From Bacillota bacterium (GTDB lineage Bacteria > Bacillota > Clostridia > Lachnospirales > Lachnospiraceae): a stretch of 64,000 bases of DNA. Of the stretch, positions 1 through 8,629 are shown in pieces; within the stretch, counting starts at the first letter, position 1; the number at the start of each line of letters is the position of its first letter. A program made the position numbers and the translations under genes. The stretch spans positions 1 to 64,000 of the forward strand of contig JAEWIZ010000034.1 of the NCBI GenBank assembly GCA_023386815.1, in the 5' to 3' direction. The notes beneath the pieces were generated by a model, which saw only the letters and a list, made by a program, of their open reading frames with translations, was not told where the DNA came from and searched no databases.

Positions 1-31
1 CTTCTTGATCAACCTTCCTGTAACTTAGTTT

Positions 32-75
32 GTAAGGTGAAAATCTATACTCACCTTTACAATATATATTTTAAT
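32..75 (+). terminator. Possible hairpin terminator at window edge
   Basis: GTAAGGTGA at 32-40 pairs with TCACCTTTAC at 51-60 with one bulged base, and an AT-rich stretch containing TTTT follows. It may end a gene lying to the left of the window. There is no clean T run, so the call is weak. The remainder up to 193 shows nothing else recognisable. Confidence 0.3.
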
Positions 76-193
76 AATCTCAGCGTAAATCAACTAATTA
101 ATATGGAATTTCGATTTACAATTGAGGTTTCTCAGTAGGCACTTAATACATGTTTTTACATAATTAATTTAATGAAAAGTGAGAGTGATTTAA

Positions 194-1261
194 TTGTATG
201 ACATTATCATAATCGGGCTTGGCCCAGCCGGAGCAACACTGGCACGACTTTTAAACAAGAAATATTCCGTTGCTGTAATAGATAAAAAGTGCTCCAAGGA
301 GAAAGGGTTTCGTAAGCCCTGCGGAGGGCTGTTGGCAACAGATGCGCAAAAAGCGTTATCTCGGTTTGATCTGACTCTGCCAAAAAAAGTTCTGGTTGAC
401 CCACAGATATTTGCAGTGCGGACGATAGATCTAGATACGGGTAATACCCAGCATTACCAGCGATTTTATATTAATCTGGATCGACATAAGTTTGATCTAT
501 GGCTAAAGTCTTTAATTCCTGATCATGTAGAAATATTTGATCACTGTTCATGTACCGGATTTAAGAAGCAGAAAGACCATTATGACGTTGAATTTGTGCA
601 GGAGGATCATAAACATGTTATATCTGGAAGATATATTGTTGGAGCGGATGGAGCCAATTCTATTGTGAGGAGATACCTATACCCAAATAAAAAAATAAGG
701 AGTTATGTCTCGATACAGCAATGGTTTAGTGAAACGAATCACACACCATTTTATTCCTGTATCTTTGATTCCAAGAATACGGATTGTTACTCCTGGACAA
801 TTTCAAAGGATGGACATTTTATCTTTGGAGGAGCATATCCAAAACAAAGATGCCGGGAGCGCTTTGAGAATCAGAAAAAACAGCTTGAGAAATTAGGGAT
901 ACGTTTTGGGAATGTGTTAAAGACAGAAAGCTGTGTTGTTCTTCGCCCTTCAAAATTCAATGACTTTTGTACAGGTGAGGAAAATGTGTTTCTTATAGGT
1001 GAGGCAGCTGGATTTATTAGTCCCAGTTCCTTAGAAGGGATCAGCAGCGCAATCAATACGGGCTATTATTTGAGTAAAATATTAAACTCCAATCCTCCAG
1101 ACCCATGTAAAGCTTACCGACGAAAGACTCTTGGTCTAAGGTTAAAATTATATTTGAAGGTGTTAAAGTCTCCGTTTATGTACTTTCCACCCTTAAGAAA
1201 GCTTGTTATGGCTTCGGGTATTAATCGATTAAAAATGATAAAAAAAGTTGGAGTGGATTGA
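194..1261 (+). CDS. FAD-dependent oxidoreductase, geranylgeranyl-reductase-like family
   Basis: Flavoprotein of 355 aa. The N-terminal Rossmann motif GLGPAG (residues 8-13) binds FAD, the segment RKPCGGLL around Cys43 is the family signature, VGADGANS (149-156) is the second nucleotide motif and GEAAG (269-273) the third FAD contact. Known relatives reduce isoprenoid chains or hydroxylate/halogenate aromatic substrates; the substrate here cannot be told from sequence. The start is a TTG at 194, since no in-frame ATG precedes the FAD motif. It stands alone, with no linked isoprenoid or quinone genes in view. The C-terminal 60 residues are basic and hydrophobic, which would suit membrane association (inference). 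Confidence 0.8.
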   Translation: MYDIIIIGLGPAGATLARLLNKKYSVAVIDKKCSKEKGFRKPCGGLLATDAQKALSRFDLTLPKKVLVDPQIFAVRTIDLDTGNTQHYQRFYINLDRHKFDLWLKSLIPDHVEIFDHCSCTGFKKQKDHYDVEFVQEDHKHVISGRYIVGADGANSIVRRYLYPNKKIRSYVSIQQWFSETNHTPFYSCIFDSKNTDCYSWTISKDGHFIFGGAYPKQRCRERFENQKKQLEKLGIRFGNVLKTESCVVLRPSKFNDFCTGEENVFLIGEAAGFISPSSLEGISSAINTGYYLSKILNSNPPDPCKAYRRKTLGLRLKLYLKVLKSPFMYFPPLRKLVMASGINRLKMIKKVGVD

Positions 1262-1424
1262 ACTGCCAGTTTATCGGTATAATCCTTGAACTGAAAGTGG
1301 CCTTTCTATCTGGAATAATTTTTTGTAGGATGGTAGATATTCTAAAGTAGTTACGATATACTTAGGAAAGGACACAAAATTCCAATTAGGTTTTCTAAAT
1401 AGGTAGATAGAAGGGAGGAAGATT

Positions 1425-1994
1425 ATGTGTGGCAGATATAATTTCACGCTAGAAGAGAGCGAGGAGATAATGGAGATTCTCGAAAAATTAAATGCGAAAT
1501 TTCAGGATAAAGAAATTCGGACAGGGGAGATATTTCCGACAAACCAGGCGCCAATTCTAATAGAAGAAAGAAAAAATATATCGCCTACCCTAAGTGCTTG
1601 GGGCTTTCCAAAATTTGATGGAAAAGGGGTTATTATTAATGCAAGATCTGAGACAGCCTTTGAGAAAAAGACCTTCCGTGACAGTCTTTTGAACCGACGC
1701 TGTATTATACCCTCAACTGGATTTTATGAATGGAATAGTCAGAAGAAGAAATACTTATTCAATTTGGAAGGTACGAGTATGCTTTATATGGCGGGGCTCT
1801 ATAGCTACTATCGTGATGAGCTGCGTTTTGTAGTTTTGACAACAGATGCCAACGAATCCATGCAGGAAATTCATAATCGTATGCCGCTCATTATTCCAAA
1901 AGATGAGATAGAAACATGGATAATGGATGATCAATTGACAAATGATCTTCTTCACCGAATCCCTCCACAGGTAGTTAAAACAGCAATGTTTTAA
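1425..1994 (+). CDS. SRAP-domain abasic-site DNA-protein crosslinking protein (YedK/HMCES family)
   Basis: 189 aa, full length for the family. In characterised YedK/HMCES proteins the Cys exposed after loss of Met1 forms a thiazolidine crosslink with abasic sites in single-stranded DNA, shielding them during replication. The key residues are all visible: Cys2 in MCGRY, Asn72 in NARSET, Glu102 in GFYEW and His150 in EIHNRMP. The start follows a strong site (GGGAGG, spacing about 7). It is monocistronic and ends in a hairpin terminator at 2100-2131. No LexA-type box was recognised upstream. Confidence 0.93.
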   Translation: MCGRYNFTLEESEEIMEILEKLNAKFQDKEIRTGEIFPTNQAPILIEERKNISPTLSAWGFPKFDGKGVIINARSETAFEKKTFRDSLLNRRCIIPSTGFYEWNSQKKKYLFNLEGTSMLYMAGLYSYYRDELRFVVLTTDANESMQEIHNRMPLIIPKDEIETWIMDDQLTNDLLHRIPPQVVKTAMF

Positions 1995-2099
1995 ATTGTG
2001 ATATAGAATGCTTTAAACTGCAAAATTGAATGTTAAAGCTAACAATAAACAGGAAAAAATTTTATTAGTTTTAACTTGACTTAAGAGATAAATTTAGAG

Positions 2100-2131
2100 G
2101 ATAGCAAATGAAATCGTTTGCTATCTTTTTT
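2100..2131 (+). terminator. Rho-independent terminator after SRAP gene
   Basis: Perfect 9-bp stem GATAGCAAA (2100-2108) / TTTGCTATC (2117-2125), 8-nt loop, followed by six T. It separates the SRAP gene from the Xre operon. Confidence 0.85.
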
Positions 2132-2155
2132 AAAAAATAAAAATGTAAAATACAC

Positions 2156-2184
2156 TTGACATTTAAGGTAAAGCTAGCTATACT
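2156..2184 (+). promoter_or_regulatory. SigA-type promoter with direct repeats, upstream of xre gene
   Basis: TTGACA at 2156-2161 and TATACT at 2179-2184 with a 17-nt spacer. AAAGCTAGCTA at 2170-2180 and AAAGCTAACTA at 2193-2203 are near-identical direct repeats, one in the spacer and one just past the -10. That placement suits autorepression by the Xre protein encoded immediately downstream (inference). Confidence 0.75.
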
Positions 2185-2226
2185 AAATAGGCAAAGCTAA
2201 CTAGACATTATAGAGGTGGTGAAAGT

Positions 2227-2436
2227 GTGCAAAACAAAATACAAGAATTGCGCAAAGCAAAGAAAGTAACGCAGAGTGAACTTGCCGATGCAGTTTCCGT
2301 AACCAGGCAGACGATTATATCTTTAGAAAACGGTAAGTATAACGCATCATTAATATTAGCGCATAAGATAGCGCAGTTCTTTGGAGTATCGATGGAAGAA
2401 ATATTTATATTTGATCAGGAGGATGAGAATTTATGA
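2227..2436 (+). CDS. Xre-family helix-turn-helix regulator
   Basis: Small 69-aa DNA-binding protein, essentially one HTH domain: TQSELADAVSVTRQTIISLE forms the turn and recognition helix (about 18-37). Proteins of this Cro/YozG size class repress their own small operons together with a membrane partner. The start is GTG at 2227 after AGAGGTGG. Its stop overlaps the next start by 4 nt, so the two are translationally coupled. The promoter at 2156-2184 carries direct repeats that could be its operator. Confidence 0.88.
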   Translation: MQNKIQELRKAKKVTQSELADAVSVTRQTIISLENGKYNASLILAHKIAQFFGVSMEEIFIFDQEDENL

Positions 2437-2912
2437 GTGGATTTTTAAAAAGTTCAATTGCAACTACAAATGAAGAGTATAAGAAAGTAATAAAAAAGAG
2501 AATGAACACTATGATCGCTTTAGCAATGACCGGTATATTAACGATTGGTGTAGCGATATTAACAGAATTCAGTCATTGGATCAATGTGAATGAAGACATG
2601 TTAAAATATTATATCTACTTTGGGGCTGGATTAATAGGCAGTTCAGCAGCCTTGTGGATAAAAAACAGCCGATTGCTAATGGATGAGGATAAAATTAAAA
2701 GAAGCAGAATTGCAAATTCGGATGAAAGAATACGGGAGATCAGTAGCCGTGCATATCATATTGCGACAGTAATCTTAGTTATTACAATGTATGTTATCGC
2801 ATTATTTGGCGGGTTATTTATACCGATTCTTGCAAAAGTCTTAATGTGTCTGATCAGCTTTTTTGTACTTGTTTACTTGGTAAGTTATAAGATATTAGAA
2901 AAAAGTATGTAG
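2433..2912 (+). CDS. Four-helix membrane protein cotranscribed with Xre regulator
   Basis: 159 aa with four predicted membrane helices, around residues 26-45, 65-85, 108-130 and 134-154, and a basic charged loop between helices 2 and 3 (DEDKIKRSRIANSDERIREI). It resembles the DUF2178/DUF3796-type membrane proteins that commonly sit next to Cro-like regulators; function is unknown. The ATGA overlap with the upstream gene indicates coupled expression. A role in sensing or in modulating the regulator is inference only. Confidence 0.75.
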   Translation: MSGFLKSSIATTNEEYKKVIKKRMNTMIALAMTGILTIGVAILTEFSHWINVNEDMLKYYIYFGAGLIGSSAALWIKNSRLLMDEDKIKRSRIANSDERIREISSRAYHIATVILVITMYVIALFGGLFIPILAKVLMCLISFFVLVYLVSYKILEKSM

Positions 2913-3230
2913 TGAAAGAGCAGCAGTTTATCGAATAATGAACACAAAGTATATAAGATTTTGCGGTTCAACATATCGATAATCTGCTGTTTATTCGTCA
3001 TATCATAGTTTTGTTGAACCGTTTATTCTGTAAGTGGATTACAAGAGACATGTCTCCAATAACTTTTATGAAGAATTGTTAACGTAATAAATCATGATAC
3101 TTAAAATTTCTTCTGTGATTTTGTAAAATAAAATAGTATAATATAAGAAAGTTTTTACAATATTTTTAATGTCAATAAATAGAACGATGTAATGATATAT
3201 TATAATACGGGAATATTGAAAGGTAGAAAA
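2913..3230 (+). other. Intergenic stretch with two interleaved inverted repeats
   Basis: CAGCAGTTTATCGA (2921-2934) pairs with TCGATAATCTGCTG (2976-2989) at 13 of 14 positions. CGGTTCAACA (2964-2973), which lies inside that loop, pairs perfectly with TGTTGAACCG (3012-3021), which lies outside it. The two stems therefore either exclude each other or form a pseudoknot. No long T run follows directly. The rest, to the MazG-like gene, is AT-rich with no recognised element. Confidence 0.6.
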
Positions 3231-3587
3231 ATGGGACAAGATTTGATTGATTTAAAGGAGAAAGTTAAGAATTTTTGTGAAGATAGAGATTGGGATCAAT
3301 ATCATAACCCGAAGGACTTGGCCATTGGTTTGTCAACGGAGGCTAATGAGTTACTTGATCTTTTTAGATTTAAAACGGAGCTTCAATTGAGAGATATGTT
3401 ACATGATAGCAAAAAAAGAGAACGAATATCTGAAGAATTAGCGGACGTATTGTTTTTTCTTTTAAGATTCTCACAAATGTACGATTTCGATTTGGAAAAG
3501 GCACTGGATGATAAAATTGAGAAGAATAATATGAAATATCCGATCGATAAATCAAAAGGTAAGAATGACAAATATACGGAGATTTAG
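3231..3587 (+). CDS. MazG-like nucleotide pyrophosphohydrolase
   Basis: About 118 aa from the start chosen at 3231; this ATG follows GAAAGG at good spacing, whereas the upstream in-frame ATG at 3192 has no ribosome site and adds 13 residues of no family character. The all-alpha NTP-PPase fold carries its metal-binding motif: STEANELLD supplies the first acidic pair and EELADVLFF the ExxD pair. Family members hydrolyse NTPs or modified dNTPs to the monophosphate plus pyrophosphate, a house-cleaning role. It stands alone and ends at a strong bidirectional hairpin. Confidence 0.85.
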   Translation: MGQDLIDLKEKVKNFCEDRDWDQYHNPKDLAIGLSTEANELLDLFRFKTELQLRDMLHDSKKRERISEELADVLFFLLRFSQMYDFDLEKALDDKIEKNNMKYPIDKSKGKNDKYTEI

Positions 3588-3687
3588 AGGCTATCATATG
3601 TTTGAAATAATAGAAAGAAACTTTAAAAGTATTGATTATGGTGCAAATAAGAAATAGCTTTATTCAATGAGGACTGAATTCAGATAA

Positions 3688-3732
3688 AGTAGTCATCTAC
3701 AAGTGTTTTTCACTATAGATGACTACTTTTTT
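3688..3732. terminator. Bidirectional terminator
   Basis: Perfect 12-bp stem AGTAGTCATCTA (3688-3699) / TAGATGACTACT (3716-3727) followed by a T run on the + strand. It lies between convergent genes (the MazG-like gene on + and the AraC gene on -). Confidence 0.85.
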
Positions 3733-3757
3733 GTTTGAAAGGTATATTGAACCACTA

Positions 3758-4621
3758 CTATTTCAACTTACTCTTTCGATATTCACTCGCAGAGGTTTTA
3801 TAATACTGCTTAAAGGCATAAGCAAAGTGCTCAATGGAAGAGTAATTCAGCCGGTTGGCAATTTCAGATATGGATAGGGTCGGATCATTTAAGTAAATCT
3901 TAGCCATAGACATCTTGGCTTCTGTTTTTTTCTGCAGAAAGGTCTTGCCATAATACTCTTTTAAGCACCGCTCTGTTTGACGATTGCTTAAGCCTAGGCG
4001 CTTTGCCAGAGTTTCCAGGGTAAGAATTTCATAATCATATAGAAAGCTTTCCTCAATAATCAGATATTTACTATCCACCAAATTAGAGGATGGAGCGTGA
4101 GATTCTGGCTCCCTGGCATTCTCATAATTTCGCACGGTCTTTACGATGCATTGCTGAAGCAGAGCTTCTACCTGTAGCCTATAACCGGTATATTGATGCT
4201 CCAGCTCCTCGAATAGCTGGGTCATAATTGATTGAATGGACTGAGAATCCTGACCGTACCAGAAATGAGTTTTTTCAAAGAGTGAAACAGTCGTCATCTT
4301 TGAGCGTTTACCGGGCACTGGGTTACTTTGCAGCTTGAAGTAGATACAATACTCTGCCATAGGATCCTCTTTTGCTGGGATTTGCTCATGCTCCACATGG
4401 GGCCCGGTCATATAGAGTGTATTAGGAGTTACCTCATATACCGTATCATCAATATTCACGGTTCCCTGCCCATGAGGAATGTAGTGGAGTTCATAGCTGT
4501 TATTGCCATGACTATGTCTGGGCATGGGGCGTTTAAAATGTTCAAACACAATCTGCAATACATGAAATGTAGTATCATCAATCATTATCTTAATATCTAA
4601 ATCTGTATATGCCGTACGCAT
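3758..4621 (-). CDS. AraC-family transcriptional regulator
   Basis: 287 aa: an N-terminal cupin-like sugar-sensing domain (about 15-130, with RHSHGNNSYELHYI as the conserved barrel entry) and a C-terminal double helix-turn-helix (about 190-285, ending in the AraC signature FAYAFKQYYKTSASEYRK). It starts after AGGAG with 7-nt spacing. It is divergent from the aldolase-led sugar operon at 5011, so it is the likely activator of that operon. The 389-bp gap between them holds an 18-bp inverted repeat and a -10 box with a poor -35, as expected of an activator-dependent promoter. Confidence 0.88.
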   Translation of the reverse strand: MRTAYTDLDIKIMIDDTTFHVLQIVFEHFKRPMPRHSHGNNSYELHYIPHGQGTVNIDDTVYEVTPNTLYMTGPHVEHEQIPAKEDPMAEYCIYFKLQSNPVPGKRSKMTTVSLFEKTHFWYGQDSQSIQSIMTQLFEELEHQYTGYRLQVEALLQQCIVKTVRNYENAREPESHAPSSNLVDSKYLIIEESFLYDYEILTLETLAKRLGLSNRQTERCLKEYYGKTFLQKKTEAKMSMAKIYLNDPTLSISEIANRLNYSSIEHFAYAFKQYYKTSASEYRKSKLK

Positions 4622-5010
4622 GTCATCACTCCTATCTACCTAATTTCATCTATGGGTTAATTACGCGAAAAACAATATAATTAGTGAAAAATAGCATTAG
4701 TTTCTGAGCTTCGAAAAATATGTTCATTAGACTATGGCGATGGATATGTGTGTATCTGTGTTCAGATGGTAAGGCAAGTCCAGATGAATACTGATACACA
4801 CATATTCATCTCAATACTTATTATAATTTTCCACCCTGATTTCAGTGTATCAATTCCCAAATAACAAGTCAATATCCTGACCAACTTTAGACCTTCGATA
4901 ATGCGACATGAAAGATATCGAATTGTCTTGTATCTCTCTTACTTTTTGCCTAATAAAATATATAATGAAGATAGTTAAATTAATCAGGAGTTAATAAGGA
5001 GGATAAGAAT
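4622..5010 (+). promoter_or_regulatory. Divergent regulatory region of the sugar operon, with 18-bp inverted repeat
   Basis: GATGGATATGTGTGTATC (4739-4756) and GATACACACATATTCATC (4793-4810) pair at 17 of 18 positions around a 36-nt loop. CAGATGGTAA and CAGATGAATA inside the loop form a shorter direct repeat. Nearer the aldolase gene, TATAAT at 4961-4966 is a good -10 but nothing close to TTGACA lies 16-18 nt upstream. The arms are plausible half sites for the AraC protein; a folded RNA is the alternative. Confidence 0.6.
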
Positions 5011-5862
5011 ATGCCATTAGTTGATTCGAAAAATATGTTGTTAGCAGCCCAGAAAGGCGGATATGCAGTAGGGGCCTTCAATGCAGAGAACATGGAAATG
5101 ATAAAGGCAATTATTGCTGCAGCAGAAGAGCTGAAAGCACCGGTTATGATACAGACAACACCTTCCACCATCCGTTATGGTACAAGTGCAACCTATGCAG
5201 GAATTGTGAAGGCAGAAGCAGCAAGAGCGAAGGTTCCGGTAAGTTTACACTTAGATCATGGCAGCAGCTATGAACTTGTTGTTGAATGTATCAAGGATGG
5301 TTATACATCTGTTATGATTGATGGTTCCCATGAAAGCTTTGAAGATAATATAGCAATTACCAAGAAGGTAGTTGACTATGCAAAAGAAAATGGAATTCCG
5401 GTTGAGGCAGAATTAGGCAAGGTTGGCGGTAAAGAGGATGATCTTGAGACTGAGGCAGATACCAATACAGATCCAATGCAGGCAAAGGAATTCGTAGAGA
5501 GAACCGGAGTAGATTCCCTAGCGGTTGCTATCGGTACTGCTCATGGATTTTATGCTGGTATACCGGTACTTGACAAAGAGAGATTATCTGAGATTGCAAA
5601 GGTAGTTTCTATTCCATTAGTACTTCACGGAGCTTCCGGCATCAGTGATGAAGAGGTTATGGATTGTGTAAGAAGAGGTATCTGTAAAGTTAATTTTGCG
5701 ACAGAGCTTCGAGTTGCCTTTACAGAAGGTTGGAATCAGTTATATAAGGAGAATACAAAGCAGTATGATCCTAAGGCCTATGGAAAAGCAAGTATGGCAG
5801 CAGTAAAAGCTTTAGTTATGAACCGCATGAAGGTATGTGGATGTGCCGGAAAGGCAGAATAA
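5011..5862 (+). CDS. Class II ketose-1,6-bisphosphate aldolase (tagatose/fructose type)
   Basis: 283 aa, the usual length for GatY/KbaY/Fba enzymes, which split a ketose 1,6-bisphosphate into DHAP and glyceraldehyde 3-phosphate using Zn2+. Zinc and catalytic residues are visible: Asp82 and His83 in LHLDHGSSYE, His178 in TAHGFYAG and His206 in LVLHGASG; KVNFATELR is the phosphate/substrate strand. It is the first gene of a six-gene operon with a GatD-like dehydrogenase and a PfkB kinase, which favours tagatose 1,6-bisphosphate as substrate (inference). It begins after AAGGAGG. Confidence 0.9.
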   Translation: MPLVDSKNMLLAAQKGGYAVGAFNAENMEMIKAIIAAAEELKAPVMIQTTPSTIRYGTSATYAGIVKAEAARAKVPVSLHLDHGSSYELVVECIKDGYTSVMIDGSHESFEDNIAITKKVVDYAKENGIPVEAELGKVGGKEDDLETEADTNTDPMQAKEFVERTGVDSLAVAIGTAHGFYAGIPVLDKERLSEIAKVVSIPLVLHGASGISDEEVMDCVRRGICKVNFATELRVAFTEGWNQLYKENTKQYDPKAYGKASMAAVKALVMNRMKVCGCAGKAE

Positions 5863-5924
5863 GATAGAGTACACCTGAATTTCGAAATAAGGTAAGGATC
5901 CAGTATCAGAATGGAGAAACCCAG

Positions 5925-7448
5925 ATGAAAAATTTATTATTAGGTATTGATATCGGAACAAGCGCCTGCAAAGTGGCTGTTTTTGATAAAAGTGGATCGG
6001 TAATTGCAAGCTGCACCGGTGATTACAATGTTTACTATCCAAAGCCCGGCTGGGCGGAACAAAATCCGGAGGAATGGTGGCAGGCTGTATGTAAGGCTAT
6101 TAAACAAATATTATCCGAGGGAAAGGTAAAGGCTGAGGATATCGCCGGAATCGGTGTTGATGGACAGAGTTGGTCAGCGATTCCTATTGATAAAGCTGGT
6201 AACGTATTAGCAAATACTCCGATCTGGATGGATACCAGAGCGAAGGATATCTGCGATAAGCTTAATCAAAGCATTGGCGCTGAGCAGATCTTTGAGGTAG
6301 CGGGCAATTCCCTGCAGCCATCCTATTCTACAGCAAAGATTCTATGGTATAAAGAAAACCTGCCGGACGTGTATGATAAGATAGATAAAATACTCCAGTC
6401 CAATGCTTTTATCGTTTACCGAATGACCGGAATCTGTTCCCACGATATGTCACAGGGCTATGGAATGCATTGCTTTGACATGAGAACAGGTACCTGGAAT
6501 ATGGAAATGTGTGAGAAGTTAGGAATCCCCTTCTCCTTCATGTCCGACCTATATCAGTGTCATGAGGTGGTAGGAACGGTAACAAAAACAGCTGCTTTGG
6601 AAACCGGGCTAATGATTGGAACTCCCGTCGTAGCCGGAGGGCTGGATGCAGCCTGTGGTACCCTCGGTGCAGGTGTTCTTCATGCAGGAGAGACCCAGGA
6701 GCAAGGCGGTCAGGCTGGAGGCATGAGCATCTGTATTGACCAGTATGCGGCAGACCCAAGAATGATTCTCAGCTTCCACGCAGCTCCAAACAGGTGGCTG
6801 TTACAGGGCGGTACGACTGGAGGCGGCGGTGTAATGCGCTGGCTGGAACAGGAGCTGGGTGATTATGAAAGAAGTGTAGCGAAGGAAAAAGGTAAGTCCT
6901 CTCTCATACAATTTAATGAAATCGCTCAGGACATCCCTGCAGGAAGTGATGGCCTTATATTCCTGCCTTATATGGCGGGAGAACGCTCACCTATTTGGGA
7001 TCCGAATGCCAAAGGAGTGTTCTATGGACTGGATTTTAGTAAAACCAAAGGTCATATGATTCGCGCAGCAATGGAAGGTGTAGCCTTTTCCCTGAAACAT
7101 AACCTAGATATTGCGGAAGCAACCGGAGCCAAGGCAGAAGAACTCTGGGCAATGGGAGGTAGTGCAAATTCCCTGTTATGGACTCAGATTAAATCGGATA
7201 TAACCGGCAAGCCAATTGCAGTACCCTCCTCGGATACAGCAACCACCCTTGGAGCCGCGATTCTGGCGGGAGTTGGTGTAGGAATTTATGAGGATTTTGA
7301 GGAAGCGATTAGTACCACAGTAAAAGTAACCAGAAGACATGAGCCAAACCGGGAGAATCAGGAATGCTATCAGAAAAATTATGATACATACTTAGAATTG
7401 TACCGGAACTTAAAGGATTTAATGAGCAAAAACGGAGGTAGCAAGTAG
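5925..7448 (+). CDS. FGGY-family carbohydrate kinase (xylulokinase-like)
   Basis: 507 aa, two-domain actin-fold sugar kinase. GIDIGTSACKVAVFD (8-22) is the first phosphate loop, GVDGQSWSAIPID the sugar-site segment, and GERSPIWDP plus AMGGSANSLLW the C-terminal FGGY signatures. It phosphorylates a ketose or alditol with ATP; overall character is closest to xylulokinases, but neighbours do not fit xylose use. No PTS permease is present, so this kinase probably makes the first sugar phosphate of the route (inference). Its stop abuts the next start, and its last codons contain the GGAGG of the dehydrogenase. Confidence 0.88.
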   Translation: MKNLLLGIDIGTSACKVAVFDKSGSVIASCTGDYNVYYPKPGWAEQNPEEWWQAVCKAIKQILSEGKVKAEDIAGIGVDGQSWSAIPIDKAGNVLANTPIWMDTRAKDICDKLNQSIGAEQIFEVAGNSLQPSYSTAKILWYKENLPDVYDKIDKILQSNAFIVYRMTGICSHDMSQGYGMHCFDMRTGTWNMEMCEKLGIPFSFMSDLYQCHEVVGTVTKTAALETGLMIGTPVVAGGLDAACGTLGAGVLHAGETQEQGGQAGGMSICIDQYAADPRMILSFHAAPNRWLLQGGTTGGGGVMRWLEQELGDYERSVAKEKGKSSLIQFNEIAQDIPAGSDGLIFLPYMAGERSPIWDPNAKGVFYGLDFSKTKGHMIRAAMEGVAFSLKHNLDIAEATGAKAEELWAMGGSANSLLWTQIKSDITGKPIAVPSSDTATTLGAAILAGVGVGIYEDFEEAISTTVKVTRRHEPNRENQECYQKNYDTYLELYRNLKDLMSKNGGSK

Positions 7449-8498
7449 ATGAAAGCTGGAGTCGTATATGCAAAAAATGATATTCGTTATGATGATATTG
7501 AAAAACCAAGCCCTAAGGCAGGACAGGTTTTAATTAAAGTGAAATATACCGGAATCTGCGGATCCGATGTTCCCCGTGTTAACGGAGATGCCTGCCACTT
7601 TTTCCCCAATGTACTCGGACATGAGTTCTCTGGTGTTGTGGAAGAGCTGGGAGAAGGAGTTGCCTCTTTGAAGGTCGGAGACCGAGTAGCAGGTGTTCCA
7701 CTAGTTCCCTGTATGAAATGCGAGGATTGTCTCAAAGGCAATTATTCCCTTTGTAAGCATTACAGCTTTATCGGTTCCAGAGAATTTGGAAGCTTTGCAG
7801 AATACGTAGCAATACCAGAGAAGAATGCTGTTAAGTTTGATGATGAAGTTAGCTTCGAACAGGGAGCTTTCTTTGAACCAGCAACGGTTGCATTACATGG
7901 TTTGCAAAGACTAAATTATCAGGGTGGAAAGAGCGTTGCAATCTTAGGCGGAGGAACCATTGGATTATTTACCATGCAGTGGGCCAAAATCTATGGCGCA
8001 AAGGAAGTTGTGGTATTCGATATCTCAGACGAACGTTTGGAGCTGGCAAAGGCTCTTGGGGCTACTGGAGTAATCAATACGCTGGATCCTGACTTTATGA
8101 AAAAGGCGAAGGAGCTTACCGGTGGAAAAGGTTACGATTATGTTTACGAAACAGCAGGCAATACCATTACCATGAAAATGGCCTTCCCTCTGGCAGCAAA
8201 TAAAGCAGGTATTTGCTTTATCGGAACTCCTACAAAGGAATTGACCTTTAGCGTGGAAGAATGGGAGAATATGAACCGTAAGGAATTTACGTTAACCGGT
8301 TCCTGGATGTCCTATAGCGCACCATTCCCAGGTGAGGAATGGGAGCTGACAGCTCATTATTTTAAGAGTGGAGATTTAAAGTTCGATGAATCCCTAATCT
8401 TTAAGAAGATTCCTCTTAGCCAAATCGCTAATGCCTTTGAAATGTATAAGGTAAGCGGAGCAGTGAAAGGGAAGATATTGATTGATAGTGAAGCATAG
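7449..8498 (+). CDS. gatD: Galactitol-1-phosphate 5-dehydrogenase-like zinc alcohol dehydrogenase
   Basis: 349-aa medium-chain dehydrogenase. Catalytic zinc ligands Cys37 (GICGSD) and His58-Glu59 (GHEFSG), structural zinc cysteines 88, 91, 94 and 102, and an NAD-binding GGGTIG are all present. The stretch RKEFTLTGSWMSYSAPFPG closely matches the GSWMNYSSPWPG region I remember from E. coli GatD, which oxidises galactitol 1-phosphate to tagatose 6-phosphate. Context (kinase before, tagatose-type kinase and aldolase around) agrees. A related polyol phosphate as substrate cannot be excluded. The start immediately follows the kinase stop. Confidence 0.85.
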   Translation: MKAGVVYAKNDIRYDDIEKPSPKAGQVLIKVKYTGICGSDVPRVNGDACHFFPNVLGHEFSGVVEELGEGVASLKVGDRVAGVPLVPCMKCEDCLKGNYSLCKHYSFIGSREFGSFAEYVAIPEKNAVKFDDEVSFEQGAFFEPATVALHGLQRLNYQGGKSVAILGGGTIGLFTMQWAKIYGAKEVVVFDISDERLELAKALGATGVINTLDPDFMKKAKELTGGKGYDYVYETAGNTITMKMAFPLAANKAGICFIGTPTKELTFSVEEWENMNRKEFTLTGSWMSYSAPFPGEEWELTAHYFKSGDLKFDESLIFKKIPLSQIANAFEMYKVSGAVKGKILIDSEA

Positions 8499-8500
8499 GA

Positions 8501-8573
8501 AATCGTGATTGGCTCGGCAAATGAGGGAGTTAGGCTGTGAGGTGAATCTGGATGCATCGAGCGAACCATGATT
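8501..8573 (+). repeat. Intercistronic hairpin
   Basis: AATCGTGATTGGCTCG (8501-8516) and CGAGCGAACCATGATT (8558-8573) pair at 13 of 16 positions. There is no T run, so it is more likely an mRNA processing or stability element within the operon than a terminator (inference). Confidence 0.5.
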
Positions 8574-8629
8574 TGATTTGAATAATTAGAATTCATATGA
8601 CTGTGGTACGATAGGAATGGAGGATTACT

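Noticed and set aside
3192..3230. N-terminal extension of the MazG-like protein
   Set aside because: GAAAGG is placed for the ATG at 3231; residues before it do not fit the family.
5925..7448. Xylose operon assignment for the first FGGY kinase
   Set aside because: No xylose isomerase or xylose transporter; neighbours are of the galactitol/tagatose type.
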